Source of the DNA: Siphonodentalium dalli
Taxonomy: Eukaryota > Mollusca > Scaphopoda > Gadilida > Siphonodentaliidae
Direction of reading: 5' to 3'
DNA length: 64,000 bases
Assembly (NCBI GenBank): GCA_032622095.1
Contig: CP136066.1
Coordinates: forward strand, 51,434,911-51,498,910
Shown: in pieces, positions 11,731 through 23,980 of the stretch
Layout of the letters: each line of letters begins with the position of its first letter
How positions within the stretch are numbered: the stretch's first letter is position 1
Made by a program: the position numbers and the translations under genes
Notes under the pieces: model-generated
Database searches by the model: none
What the model was told of the DNA's origin: nothing
What the model saw: only the letters and a program-made list of their open reading frames with translations

Positions 11731-12806
11731 TGATCATAGCGTAACTCCCTGGCTGCCATATTGGCTTCCACCCTGTATCCAGTTGATAAATTTGTATCAC
11801 AATGGGCCAGAATACCCACATATCATGGTCCATCTCAGTTCCGTCTCAAAGTGCTGCCCATTTCCTTTCAATAATATGGCCAAAAATCACAAAAGAGGTT
11901 CTTCTCAAAATTCCATACTGCAACTTTAAAATGAATTTGTCATGCCCCATACGGAATTGAGACAAACACAATAGAACGTAGTTGTCAGTTAATTAACTAA
12001 CACGTACAATAATCAAGTGAGTCATAATTTGCTGCCTTTTTCGGATAACGCAGAAAATAATGTTCGGGATATGTTAAATTTTAACTTTTTACAAATTTGG
12101 TTGCCATTTTGGAAGCCATCTTGAGCAATTTAGTCTATAAACACCGTAGTGTGACACATTTAAGATAGACCAAAACAATAAACACCTTTGATACCAAAGA
12201 TAGTTGTATTTTACTTGAACAAATGGTCCGAACCCTGAAAAGTTATTTTTTGCCGATATTTATGTCAAGTTTGTGAGAGAAAAATCCAATATTTCCGGTG
12301 ATGTCAGTGGTGACAATAGTAAAACTGATCCATGGTGCATCAGTCATGTTAGTATGCAGCGTATATAATACAGATTAGCCAATTGTATACATCAACCACA
12401 ACTTGTAAGCGATTGCAGGACACCCTGGGGCAATATTTACCATTTCCCATATTTTGGCGGCCATTTTCGCAGCCATTTTGAGCCAAGGTAAGATTTTTGG
12501 TTCCAAAGAGTTGGAATATTCATAACTAATGATATGCCTCACTTACATTACAATGTTCTTTTCATTTCTTGTTGAAATATGACTAGAATCCCAATTGTGA
12601 TTTTTTGTAAAATTTTGTACCGCGTTCTGTAAAATCGAATTTTTGAGGGATCGGAAGGGGCTAGGACCCCATTAATAGCATATTTAGTTGCTCCAATGAT
12701 CAGTTAATATACAAAACACAAAATAAAGTCATACTACTCATCCAGTTCCAAACACATTGAATTGATCTAGAAGATATATGTGAAAAAATGTCATATTTTC
12801 AACTTC
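11731..12806 (-). repeat. Right arm of the giant inverted repeat
   Basis: Reverse-complement partner of 8337-9410. It begins with GATCATAGCGTAACTCCCTG and ends at TCATATTTTCAACTTC, where the G-rich MITE interrupts it. Confidence 0.85.
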
Positions 12807-12809
12807 AGG

Positions 12810-13311
12810 CAGGGGGGGGAGGGGTCGGAACAAAATTTCAGGCCCACCGCCAAATTGTTTTCCGTTTTCGGCAGTTTTTTCCGACCATTTTTGGACACCC
12901 ACCCCCCTTTTAACACTAAAACAGAGATTTTCGGGGGGAAATTCACTGTAAACAGCTGTATATGAATTTCTGTGCATACTATTTATCATGGATGTTAACA
13001 TGGACATGTAAATAGGAATGAGTCATTTTGAGGTCATTCGGCCAAAAAAACATGGCTGCCAGCGGCCATCTTGGATTTCAATATTTGCAACAAAATACAA
13101 CACGATAACTGCCTGCAGTCAGTTTACCAGTTAGAATTACATTATTTCTCTCATTCAAAGTGGTTTTGAAGCCCAACTCATTGCCAAAACACTAAAAAAC
13201 AAGTAGGATTTTTTTTTTAGTCGCGGAAAAAATTGCTTGTTGGTGGCTTTGACCACCCACCCACCCCGGCATACGTGCCGGAATTTTTTTTTCTCCACCC
13301 CCCCCCCCCTG
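12810..13311. mobile_element. CAGGGG-ended MITE-like insertion (502 bp) in the foldback arm
   Basis: Ends are CAGGGGGGG and CCCCCCCCTG. The flanks CTTCAGG and CCTCAGG (6 of 7 identical) look like an old target duplication, and the foldback arm continues on the far side. Internal words TTTTCGGCAGTTTTTTCCGA, TTTTGGACACCCACCC and ACCCACCCACCCCGGCATAC are shared with the 232-bp element at 38232-38463. About 270 bp in the middle is absent from that shorter copy. Confidence 0.65.
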
Positions 13312-13332
13312 CCTCAGGCGGCCATTTTGGCA

Positions 13333-14100
13333 TTCGACACCGGGCGCACTTTCCATCACGAGTGACTGTATATGCAACATTAGGTGCATACATGTATATC
13401 AAGCTTTCTCGCATACGTTGAGACTTTTCCCAATACGAACCTTCTCATTTGTATGTCAGAGATGCTGTAATAACGCAAGGTTCCTTCGTCAATTGACATA
13501 TTTAGGCGAATACTCGAACGAAATTTCATCACGCAAATTCTGTTAAAAAATGAATAACAAAAGAATAGCGCATGAATCTATCAAAAATAGATCTAACATA
13601 CCGATGATGGTTTGATCTGCGCCATATATAATGTACATGGTATTAGTAAGGCAGTTTTCTTTTAACATAATCCTGTAAAAAGCCAGGGGTACGGCATTAT
13701 TATATATACCCGGGAACAACTGTACTGCAGTATGTTAGTTATTTCGACCAGCGGTGTGTATTTTGCAAAGATTTGAGCAAAACATTGTTCTATTTGCGCA
13801 GCAAAAATCATTCGATTTTGTATGATGAATTAGACTTCGTGGAGCACATGACATAGATGCATTGGCTCGTGATCGGTTATTAGTATGTCTGACCACTCAT
13901 CGATTATCATCGAAAGATGTTACTCCAGAATGTGAAAGACATAATATAATATAAATATGTGCGGTGGGTTGCAATGTGCAGGACTGCATGCAATTGCACG
14001 CATGTATCAATTATATATGGTTTAGTATTTGAATATGCATGTATATCATTTTATATATATAATAAATTAAATACAGCGACCATATTTATAGATATATCTT
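13333..14100. other. No recognised feature
   Basis: AT-rich single-copy-looking sequence without exon, hairpin or repeat that I can support. Confidence 0.4.
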
Positions 14101-14221
14101 AATCGATAATATTTTATTGAATGAGTTGCGGGTGGCGCAAGGATATATTTCGCGAGAGCGTAGCTCGAGCGAAATATAACTTTGCGCCGTCCGCAACGAG
14201 TTCGATAAAAGATTCGAGATT
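14101..14221. repeat. 121-bp hairpin (MITE-like)
   Basis: Arms of about 50 bp pair across a loop of about 15 nt. AGTTGCGGGTGGCGCAAGG and ATATTTCGC on the left match the complement of GCGAAATATAACTTTGCGCC and GTCCGCAAC on the right. Similarity is about 85%. It is non-coding and typical of a small foldback MITE. Confidence 0.75.
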
Positions 14222-15883
14222 ATGATGCAAGTTGAGTTCTGTAATTATTCTACACCGTTCAGTCAGATAAGTTCAATCCATGACTGTCACCTCCATTGTT
14301 ACTATATCTACCTTTATTGTGATTTAAGTCTGACAAATAACCAGTAATTATGGGGGATCAATGGAAGCGGATGATCGATGTAATGTACGTCATCTTTCAT
14401 GGCGACAACGTCAACAAGAATAGTTCCGGCTTGTATTCCACTAGAGGTATATACACTTATATGTATTCAATGGCTGGGATTCCGTTGAATACATGTACCT
14501 CGCGTCAATGGGTGTGGTATAAATATATATAAATGCATGTCAAATTCATATTTATAAGCGATCAAGTACATTACACACAAGAAAGTCAACCCAATTATCG
14601 CCATTAAAGGACAAACGCACGTTTTGCATCCATCCTGGCAAAATTGCAAGATACTTTTAACACAGAATATATCTGGATCTATTCCAACATATCCTCGCAC
14701 AAATGCGCAGATAATCGACCAATAATGTGAAACAGGTACATAATGTTATGATTTGATTAGGAAAAAAAATTACCCTTCGCGTTGGCATATATTGTCATGT
14801 ATTCGCTCTGCACGACGCCATTGGCTAAAACAGATAATTTCTCAAATATACACGAGAAACATATGGTGGACGATATACACATATAGCAGAAGCGTTTCAA
14901 AAGACTTGTCTTCAATCAGTAATTGTAACGTTCACCCAGGTCGCAATATACATGTAGCCCGGGAATATGCGGGCTCAGTGGTGTTATGTATAGCCAAATT
15001 GTGATATATATTGACTATATAAACCCATAATGGAAAACGAAGAACTGTCGTCTTCTGTTGTGACTTTTGTTTTATCACTGTTTCGTGTTGATGTTCTTAT
15101 GGAATGCCCAACCGCTTCGCCCAGTGTATCTGCCTCGAATTGCAGTGACATAACTGAAACATCAAAGCTCGTCTGTTGTATGTACTTGGAAATATATCGT
15201 CTATAGCAAATACCTTTAACATTTTATGGTACTGATATAGTAATTAGAAGCCAAATTACTTACGCTGGTATAGATTCCGTGGCGTATATTCCACATTTTG
15301 CTATTCCAATTCCGGTTATCGAATATACACAGCAATATACAGTACAGTGGAAACGTCAATTCAAAATCTTTGCTCTTTATATAGTTTTTATAACCAAATT
15401 ACAGTATTATCATACTCTATTTATATTCTTGTTGTTCATACTGTTCTAGAGATAAATTAATTTATTTCAATCGAACTTTTGATATGATGTCGTTATTCAA
15501 TGTAGTTTCGGAAGTTAGTTCATGCATGTGGTACATGTACCACCCTACTGCTAGCATGAGTTGTTGTATCAAATGTTTAGTGTTCACCTATAAGGTCGAA
15601 ATCGGGCTTTTCTCTATTTGGTCGAGATTGTGAGGATGATTTATATTTTTAACTTACTCTTGGTCGCGTAGATACGTTCTCGTGTCGTGTGATTGTTTTA
15701 ATAGTAGTAAGATTTAAAAAACAAAATTACTTTGATGTGAGTGTATATACTCACTTCCAACATATCAAAGCAAATGAGATTGGTCAGTCAGTTATATGTA
15801 TAACCGCTACTGTCGGTGTGTTTCCCCAAATAGCTTCGCTTCCTGATACTTTATTTTCTTTGTCTAAGTTGCATCATAGATCT
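14222..15883. other. No recognised feature
   Basis: Short open frames only. One minus-strand frame (14467-14700) has a hydrophobic run but no splice or homology support, so it is not called. Confidence 0.4.
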
Positions 15884-16468
15884 GGGCCCTGTTTCATGAA
15901 GGCAACTTATGACATAGTTGGGACTTAAGATGGTCATAAGTTCAAACTTCAGTCATAAGTGCGTTTCACGAACAAGGTCTTAACTTAAGATGGTCTTAAC
16001 TTTGGTCTTAACTTTACGACTGCTGTGAGGTGTCATAAGATAATCTTAAAGGTAAGACCTATGTTGTGATCAGCAGTTGGTCCGAAATGTGGATGTGATC
16101 TAGTTCGTGTATATATTATTATAAACACATTTAACTGAATAACATCTTGCTAGCACGCAGGGGTGTTTCAGAAATGGTCGTAATTAATAACCAACTGGTA
16201 AGCTATAGCAGTGACGTGGCCAGTGGTTGCAAGATTGGCGGGGTGTCCGCTACTAACTTTAAACCGCCAAGACCGGATTATATATACATTTCTAATTGCT
16301 GTAACAAAAAGAATATATTTCCATAGAGTTGGACATCATTTGCGATTCAAATCACCCAATCGCACTGTAGACAATAATCATGTTGAGACAATTAGTCCGA
16401 ACATTTTCACATCGAGGATATTAGTGAATGATTTATACTCATTTTTTTTTATAAATGCTTATGTCAGC

Positions 16469-16471
<3 letters not shown>

Positions 16472-16499
<28 letters not shown>

Positions 16500-16500
16500 T
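16472..16500. repeat. (ATT)n microsatellite
   Basis: About nine uninterrupted ATT trinucleotides. The tyrosine run they create in one frame is an artefact. Confidence 0.95.
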
Positions 16501-16787
16501 ACTTGCCTTTCTATATTATTATGTTATAATTTGATTGTAAAATATATTGTATATGTACCCCGTATATATATCGGCAAGGTAATAATACATAATATGTGTT
16601 ATTTTATTATTATTATGTATATTATCATAACCCACCCACGCGAATCTCAGATCTTATACATTTATTACATCTGCATCACATGTTTATTAACTATGAAATA
16701 AAAAGATATATAGCATGTATATATATAGTATACGGACCGCGCGGGCACACCGGGATCCGCGAAAGAACATATCACTGTGAACCGGCC

Positions 16788-16881
16788 CACAAACCACTGG
16801 GGAAATTACTAAAATACCGATATAGACTATACCAATGGTATAGTCTATATTGGTATTTTAGTAATTTTCCCCAGGGGCCTC
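16788..16881. mobile_element. 94-bp palindromic insertion with a 10-bp target duplication
   Basis: The perfect 10-bp direct repeat TGAACCGGCC at 16778-16787 and 16882-16891 flanks it. The insert contains a nearly perfect palindrome (16797-16874) with arms of about 38 nt, including CTGGGGAAA and ATAGACTATACC. A 9-11-bp duplication is characteristic of Mutator-like elements, which suggests but does not prove that class. Confidence 0.75.
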
Positions 16882-17934
16882 TGAACCGGCCGTCTGTTCA
16901 CGTTTTGTTAATTATAAAATATAAACGCTCTTTATTAGAAGTCGTTGCTTTGGTTTTGTATTAAAACATGCAAAATGTTGTTCAACATAACGTACTTTCG
17001 AAGTTCATACGCAGTTTGTTAACTATAACAGGCGTTTAGCATATTTGTCAACATAACCAGAGCAAATCATGGCATTAACATCATTTATATATGGCTTCTA
17101 CAAGTATGTCTCAGATTGGAAATAAGTCTATTTGGAGCACGATGTGAAGTCCTGTTCACATTATAGCAATATAAATAAAGAGCGTTTCGTGTTAGTATTC
17201 CATGAATGTTGGCAATCAATAAAGAGCGTTTAGTTCAGTGCTTCCAGCGTGGTGTATTGTATGTGTATGCCGTCGTGGCAACATATTCGGTTTCCTGGTA
17301 TTATAGATGCTTCAAAGACGTATAATGTATTAGAACCTAATATCTGCATTGAAAGGGGCGAACATATGTCTCGTGTCGCCTTAATGGCATGTTATATGGG
17401 TGAAGGTTCACATTCTGAGTTACTATGTATAAGTCCCTTTAATAACTGAAATAATATATTTGAGCTCGTTACGTTTGTTTAAAATAGGCACTGGAAGCAT
17501 TCAGCTATGTGTGGGTGGAGTCTGACGCGAAAACACATGCAGTTAAAAAGAGAGAGGTAGTAGACGGGCGCGAAGCGCCCGAGATGATAAAAAGCGCGCT
17601 CGTGCAGTTAAGTATGCACCAGTCATCATACTGATTATCGCCCTTGGATTACAATATCATAATTATTCTTAGACACGCCCTAGTATCTGTCACCAGACAC
17701 TGTACCTGAGCATATAACATACACCGAACCAACATTTTCTGCGCATAGCTGTAATAAATTGTCGAGAGCCAGTCTAAAAGCGCGCGAACTTAAAATACTA
17801 CTTAAGTAGGACTTAATCTTGTTTTGTGAAACGCGTTCTTGAAACGGAAAAGTTACATCATAAGATTCACCTTAGATCTTAGACTAAGTCCATCTTAAGA
17901 TAATCTTATGACCTTGCTTAATGAAACAGGCCCC

Positions 17935-18390
17935 TGGTATATATATGCTGCTTTAGTAAGGCTTTATTAATATAATCAACATATGAACTGCATTACAAAC
18001 TAGCTATTCAATTCAATTGTCATTGTCAATATAATATACCATATACTCTGACAGTTGGTTGATGGTTTGGAGATTCATTTTCTGTATGCGTATTTTGGGT
18101 CAGCATGGACATACTCGATAGCTACAAACTCATCCAATAAATAACAAACGCAATACTCCTGTTAGAAATGTGAAGCCAAGTGGCCTTATTCGTCCAAATA
18201 ATTATTGAGATGAATTAATTTGTGGGGCTGGTAGATATGTGACACCGTAACATGTAAATCGGTGATCGGTGTTACAGTTCTAATGAGTCAGTTTCGAAGA
18301 TTTATTTCATAGCTCACTTTGGCTGATGAGTAAAAAGTGTGTTGCGTTTTCACAGTGAAAATCCGCCTGAACTGGAATCTCTGTTACTAT
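17935..18390. other. No recognised feature
   Basis: Nothing gene-like or repetitive seen. Confidence 0.4.
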
Positions 18391-18543
18391 ACAGTTATCG
18401 CCCGCGATTGAGTGAGACACGGGGATTTGTCGCCCGCTCGAGACCTGGAATGTCACCCGATGGCCGCCTGGCCCGAGGGTGACATTCCAGGTCGAGAGCG
18501 GCGACAAATCCCCGTGTCTCACGAAAACAAGGGTGATAACTGT
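18391..18543. repeat. 153-bp strong hairpin
   Basis: ACAGTTATCGCCC at 18391 pairs with GGGTGATAACTGT ending 18543. Inside, TGAGACACGGGGATTTGTCG and ACCTGGAATGTCACCC pair almost perfectly with the right arm around a loop of about 18 nt. It is much more GC-rich than its surroundings. It looks like a complete palindromic MITE. Open frames across it on both strands mirror each other and are not genes. Confidence 0.8.
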
Positions 18544-18754
18544 TTTGTTCTCTTACAAAGGAGTACACGCGAACATCATTAATAGCAGGCATAAATGCGC
18601 GCATATATTCTTTAATCCAGTTCGAAAAGTTAATTTTATGTTGGAATCATCGCTATTTAGAAAATAAAACATTCATAATCTGGATCAATTAACAGACCCG
18701 TCATTCGCGCAGCTATTCTCCGGTCAGTTTGCTGGTTGCATGGTGGAAATCGGA

Positions 18755-18813
18755 CCGATTTATTCATGAATATTCGCATTCGATTTATTCATGAATATTC
18801 GATTTATTCACGG
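18755..18813 (+). repeat. Short tandem repeat, about 25-bp unit
   Basis: CGATTTATTCATGAATATTCG occurs twice (18756 and 18781), followed by a partial third copy. Confidence 0.85.
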
Positions 18814-20819
18814 AAAGAGGAGCAAAGCAATTTCGAAGTTGAGTAGCCATGCAGCGAAATGTTCGGTTTCGTTTCAAATTTTAATGGCCGTGAAGACGCC
18901 GACAGACGTGTTCATTTCCAGATTGCTAAAATGTGAAACTAACACGTTGTAGTGGTGTAAAAAGAATTTGACATATGTCACAGATTGTTACGCAACATAC
19001 GGGTATTCTCTGAAGTCTGAGGAATGTATTGAAGAAAAGAAATAGTCAATTAATAAACAGCAAAGAGTGGCTATTTGATCAAGCACATAAACGTAGTTGT
19101 AACGTATGTACATCGTATGTGCAATTGTCTGCAGCAAATACCAACTGCAGTTTATCTATTTGTCCCACGGTCTTTATTATTGATATAAAAAGGTCCAATA
19201 GGAATATTACACCTTATAACATATATGTGTCTGTGATAACACCATTTATACATAGCGTGCTTTAATAGCAAATAAAAAAACACACAATTATGCAAATTAG
19301 CAAACACCACAGTTCGCGGTTGTTATGAAACAGTGGGGTTTATAAAAACAGTGTTTTTCCAAATTATCAGAGAGCTGTCAGAGAATCTCTGCGTGGTGAG
19401 TTCTTCGTAGTTCTATGTTTGCTGGTAACAGCTGAGCGGTCAATAACTGAGACAATGTTACCCTCGAGTGTAATATGGTGATTTATCGCCCGCCATGTGA
19501 CGCACTCGCAGCCAATCAGAAGAGAGGAAAATGGGATGAAGGATAACAAATTATATTATGGTTTATGTTGATGCCTTTCCTCACATGCAAGAACCGACGG
19601 ATGAGTTACATGTACAGTCAATAATGGTCCAATATTGTCTTTTTTTAATTTAAATATATTTTAATATATCCGAAAGTATGCACTCGTGGATCAACTAACT
19701 CCCGTTTGAACATCGATGTTAATAACCACAAATTGTCATGTTATTTATAAGAAATAGCGTTTGACGCGAAATATTAACTAGTGTCATGACAAACAAGCCA
19801 CTAGTCCCTGGCGGTGCAATGTTATAACCTGATTGGCCCATTGCTTCCGATGCGATCTTAAATGTACACCATTAGTTAAATCTGGCAATACATGCCAAAT
19901 ATATGTGACGAGTGTTCTGGTCGGGAGATACCACTCCAAGCATACAAAAAATACACCACAAATAATTCAATGGTCATGTAAATATAGTATCATGTTTACT
20001 CAAGTTTAGTGTCATAACCTTCTGCCGAAAAAATTAAATCAGTATCATTAAGTTAGTAGTTATCTTGCTGAACATAATAAAAGTCACATTACGTTCATAA
20101 TTTACAATAATCTGCGAAAAATAGCTTGATTATCCCTGCCCCCAATATTTAGGCGCCTCTTATTCTCGTGAGGGTGGTGTTACTTTATATATTTTATGTT
20201 TTGAAGTTCCGTTGTGGAGTTTATGACATTAACGTTTATCACTAGCACGTACACGCACAATGCTGGTTAGCTATAAGGGGTTCACTAAATCCGCTCAAGG
20301 CTTTGTTGTGCAATATAAATGGTTATTTTTCGTCGTTTACGTAACGCAGATAGTGTGGTCCTTTCCAATCGCCAGTGTCCCCAAATTGATTAGTTATATT
20401 TGAATTTTTTTTTTTTGCTGTCATGTTCGGTATTGTTATCATTTTGTAATATTATGTTGGGAGATGAGCGACTGTGAGTTTTTTAACTTGTGGTCCGATC
20501 CCTTAAATTAAGATATTAGATTTCGAAATATGAAGGCAGTGGATATACGTACGTTTGCACTGATACCCACACAAACAAAGTATGTACTCTTGCATTGTAA
20601 CCACAAGTTATAACGAGCACATCCAATTCACATAAAATCAATGAAATAGTGTAATCGCGCGAATACAGTTAAGGCCAACGTAATAGCAATGGCGCGTAAT
20701 GTGACGTAATCACTGCTGATATAAAAATGGCGCACAATATAATATCTAGTAAGTTATAACCATTTGGCCATAAAGTCAGCATCTTTATTGATGCCCAGAT
20801 ACAGGCTCCCGAATGCGTC
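18814..20819. other. No recognised feature
   Basis: Two kilobases without exon, repeat or hairpin that I can support. Confidence 0.4.
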
Positions 20820-21410
20820 TCTATATCTTTCGAAATGACCAATTAGTAGATAACTGAAAACCACACCCGCAGTGTTTCAAATAATGATATATATTGTTAT
20901 CTAAAAACACATTTAGTGAGAATACACGAAACAACACCCACCTTTCAATGTATGAACACGAGTCTGCGAACAAGTTGTCGATACATTGTTCCCTATATCG
21001 TCATTCCGATTTATCTCTCTAGATTGTAAAAAAAATGATTTTAACTTTGAAAATTACATGGCTCAGCTGAACGTCCGGATTTATGTCAGTAAGCCAGTCT
21101 GCGTAATTTGGAAATAGGAATACAATATGTTAATAAATACACTAAAGATCGCGCTGCATGTATATATGCACTGCAAACACCTTAACAAAGCCATAGCACA
21201 AATCCATCTTTAAAAAAAAATCTTTTTATTTTTATTTATATAAATGGTGTCATACAAACATATTTGTAAGCAAACAAATATTTTTAATAACTATAGTGTC
21301 AAAACAGGTGGGTGGGGTCCTTGGACACTAACCATTCACTCTCCTTGTACCACACCATACACTATATCGATCAGTGTTTTTAAATGATATAGCATACAAA
21401 ATACCGACAC
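20820..21410 (+). repeat. 600-bp direct duplication, copy A
   Basis: Matches 24972-25600 almost end to end, about 90% by eye. Shared words include CTTTCGAAATGACCAATTAG, CCACACCCGCAGTGTTTCAA and CCATTCACTCTCCTTG. The start lies just after unrelated DNA here and just after a TA microsatellite in the other copy. Either a segmental duplication or two copies of a dispersed element would explain it. Confidence 0.8.
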
Positions 21411-22129
21411 TGATGTATTCATTTCGGCCAATTTGGCCGTTTACTTCATGGCTGTTTTTCATCTGACGTGTGTGTCGGGATAAATAATGTGGAGGATTTA
21501 TGTAAATGTTAGCCCAAACTACATTTCCAAGTAACGATGGTTTTGTTGTTTAGTTTGAGGAATAATACCGCGTCAGATGAATTCAGCCCAAATATGTTAA
21601 CAGTTGTCGTGTCAAACATTCGCAGTAGGTTAGCGTTATTTAGTATTTGTGGATGTCCTTTAACATGGGGAAAATAGACTACAGCGCTTGCACGAGCATG
21701 TGAATTTGTCGTTTTAATGTATAGCAACTTGATAATCAATAACAGGGGCATTCTCTGTCAAATAAGGTCGCTCTATTTACGATACCAATTGGGGAACTTT
21801 GCAAATTAAATTACACGTAAATCAGCGTAAACGTATACCTGCTGCAAATAGAGAAGGTGTCGGAATCGGCGTACTCGCCCCAGGGCTAACTCGCCCCAAT
21901 CGACGTGTGCCAACTCGGAATAAAAGGCCAGCTCGGAATAAAAGATGTATACGGGGTGCTATATGGCGTTTGGTCCGTTGTTTCTCAATGAATATTATTG
22001 AAATTTGGTGTATATGTCCGGGCTGGGACATGGAATACAACAACGTTTGAATTGTTTTTAAATTTACAAATTTGTTGATTTTATTCATTTTATTTTTCGT
22101 TCTGAAACACACTATAAAGTGTATATAAT
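21411..22129. other. Unassigned DNA with a short CGGAATAAAAG direct repeat
   Basis: CTCGGAATAAAAG occurs twice at about 21914-21943. Otherwise nothing could be recognised. Confidence 0.4.
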
Positions 22130-22434
22130 ATAATAACGAACACGAGACATACATAATTTATAAACTGTTAGCAAAAGATATCAAATTCAATACATGACAA
22201 AGATGACTCAGTGGAGTTTATAAAATGAACATACAAACATTGAGGTAAGAATCTTTTTAAGGAATGCAACTTTATTTGATGATAATGAACACATAAATTA
22301 AAATAACAAACATGAGACATACATGATTTATAAACTGTTAACAAAAGATATCAAACTCAATACATGACAAAGATGACTCAGTGAAGTTTATAAAGTGAAC
22401 ATAAAAATATTAAGGTAAGAATCTTTTTAAGCAT
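22130..22434 (+). repeat. Tandem duplication, about 173-bp period
   Basis: The segment with GAGACATACATAATTTATAA and ATGACAAAGATGACTCAGTG at 22143-22263 recurs at 22314-22434 at over 90% similarity. Each copy ends in GGTAAGAATCTTTTTAAG. Confidence 0.85.
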
Positions 22435-23770
22435 TACTAAACCGTTTAGCACAGTCCACTTCACTCATCCGATCATCACCAAACTTCATATTTATCTTGA
22501 TATTTGTCTATCAGATGAGAGCTATCAAATATTGTTTTTATTTTATAGGAAAAATTGGTCGCCAGCGGCCATATTGCATTTACGTTATATGTTATCGCGT
22601 CATGTCGATATCTAGTATTACTTAGAAATTTCACCTTTCCAGATTCATAATTGCTCCATTGACTGTAACAGATGGAATTATTCCCCTCTTCGGATAGAGT
22701 GTCACTGAAACTTTATTTTGTCAGACTGTCTGTATAGTCACTGATTATATATGGCAATAATCTGTAATAAGATGTAGCACTATTTTATTTTATATTTACA
22801 TGCAGTGCTGTTTTTATACAACAATTCTAATCCCCCATAGATCATCATGTGATCGACCATACATCGCGCGAGGACCTGGTTGATTTAAGGGGGGTTTTAT
22901 GGATAACTCCTGTCCTCAAGCTAGATTATACTTATGACATGTAATGGCATGTTTTTAACGTGGAGGGTTAGATATACTTGAGACACCACCACTCTTCAAT
23001 TCACACCAAGTTCTCAGCTGTCATATTCGGATATTAGAACCCATAGCCATGATATATGGTTTATTTTGTGTATACTAGTAATATTGTTATTTTCAGTACC
23101 TTTATATACCAGTACTGTGTATAACAATGCATATAAATTAATCCATGTATACAGGTATATAGATTCAACGGATTCAGTGGTTTTGTCCATCAGTCTATCA
23201 AATTTGCGGGGAAAACATGGCCACAAGCAGTACACCCTGCTAAATTTCGAATTTGAATCAATTGGCGCACCCTGCAGCCAGCTTTTATTGGAGAACTTTT
23301 TCTCATGTGGATATTTTGGGTCACCGCTAGATGTGAGCCATATTTTGTTCTCAAACTGTCCCTGTGAAGACATCACTGCCAGCGGTGATCTTGAATTTTA
23401 CTATTTTTATGGCTAAATAATTTGGTTGATCCTACATACGACACCCCTTGTCCGATCGTCACCATATTCCACAATGATCTTCTGGATAAACAGGGTGAGA
23501 GTAATCTAATTTTCCCGAATTTCGTTAAAAAACATTACCACAGGCAGCAATTTGGTATCTTACTGTTTGATCCTCTTTTGCATGACTGAATTGTTTAGCA
23601 ACTGTACAGACATATCCCTCATCTGATAGTCACCAAACTTCATATTGATCTTCGGGCTGACAACTAGATGGGAGCTATCGAATGCTTTGAATTTTTTTGG
23701 AAAACATTGTCGCCAGCAGTCATCTTCTATTTTGGTTTATATATACATGTATATCTCTTCATTCGGATAG
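22435..23770 (+). repeat. Diverged tandem repeat family (GATCATCACCAAACTTCATA type)
   Basis: The sequence around 22470-22580 (CCGATCATCACCAAACTTCA, GAGAGCTATCAAAT, GTCGCCAGCGGCCAT) recurs in diverged form near 23610-23735. A partial version lies near 23450-23510, and a CACTGCCAGCGGTGATCTTG segment lies near 23376. Spacing is irregular. The 116-120-codon frames at 23014-23416 lie inside it on opposite strands and are not convincing genes. Confidence 0.55.
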
Positions 23771-23980
23771 CCAGTATTACGTAGGTACTTCAACTTTCCG
23801 CATTCCTGTCATCATTTGAAATATAAAAATTTACCTGATACATGCACCCTTCAAAATTTGTTTCGTCGTATCTATTTTAATGACCCGTATGGTAATATTG
23901 ATACAGATATATTTGTCAAACATTTCTTTGTACAATATACAGGTATTTAGTTTGTAACTAAATCTAGAAATATATAATAG

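Larger units (their letters stand above)
8337..13332. mobile_element. Giant foldback element of about 4.5 kb plus a 0.5-kb insertion
   Basis: Two long inverted arms (8337-9410 and 11731-12806) flank minisatellite arrays that run one way from 9411 to 11067 and in reverse complement from 11163 to 11730. A small hairpin sits at the switch point. The right arm is interrupted by a MITE at 12810-13311 and resumes for about 20 bp. There is no transposase-like frame. The design resembles foldback elements such as Drosophila FB or Galileo in outline only. The class is inferred from architecture, not homology. Confidence 0.75.
15884..17934. mobile_element. 2.05-kb transposon with GGGCCCTGTTTCAT ends
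   Basis: The left end GGGCCCTGTTTCAT (15884) and the right end ATGAAACAGGCCCC (to 17934) match at 13 of 14 positions. Inside, both ends carry repeated CTTAAGATGGTCTTAAC/TTAAGATAATCTTA words in opposite orientation. There is no transposase frame. A partial second copy at 28975-29300 matches the right-hand 330 bp. A TTA microsatellite, a small palindromic element and AATAAAGAGCGTTT motifs lie inside. Confidence 0.65.

Noticed and set aside
17540-17590. GGGCGCGAAGCGCCC hairpin considered as a terminator
   Set aside because: The genome context is eukaryotic and no transcript ends there. Similar hairpins occur inside repeats (45817-45831).
18307-18667. Overlapping 60-71-codon frames on both strands
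   Set aside because: They arise from the near-perfect hairpin at 18391-18543, which gives complementary open frames.
23014-23416. 116- and 120-codon frames on opposite strands
   Set aside because: They overlap almost completely within a degenerate repeat family and have no splice signals or domain similarity.
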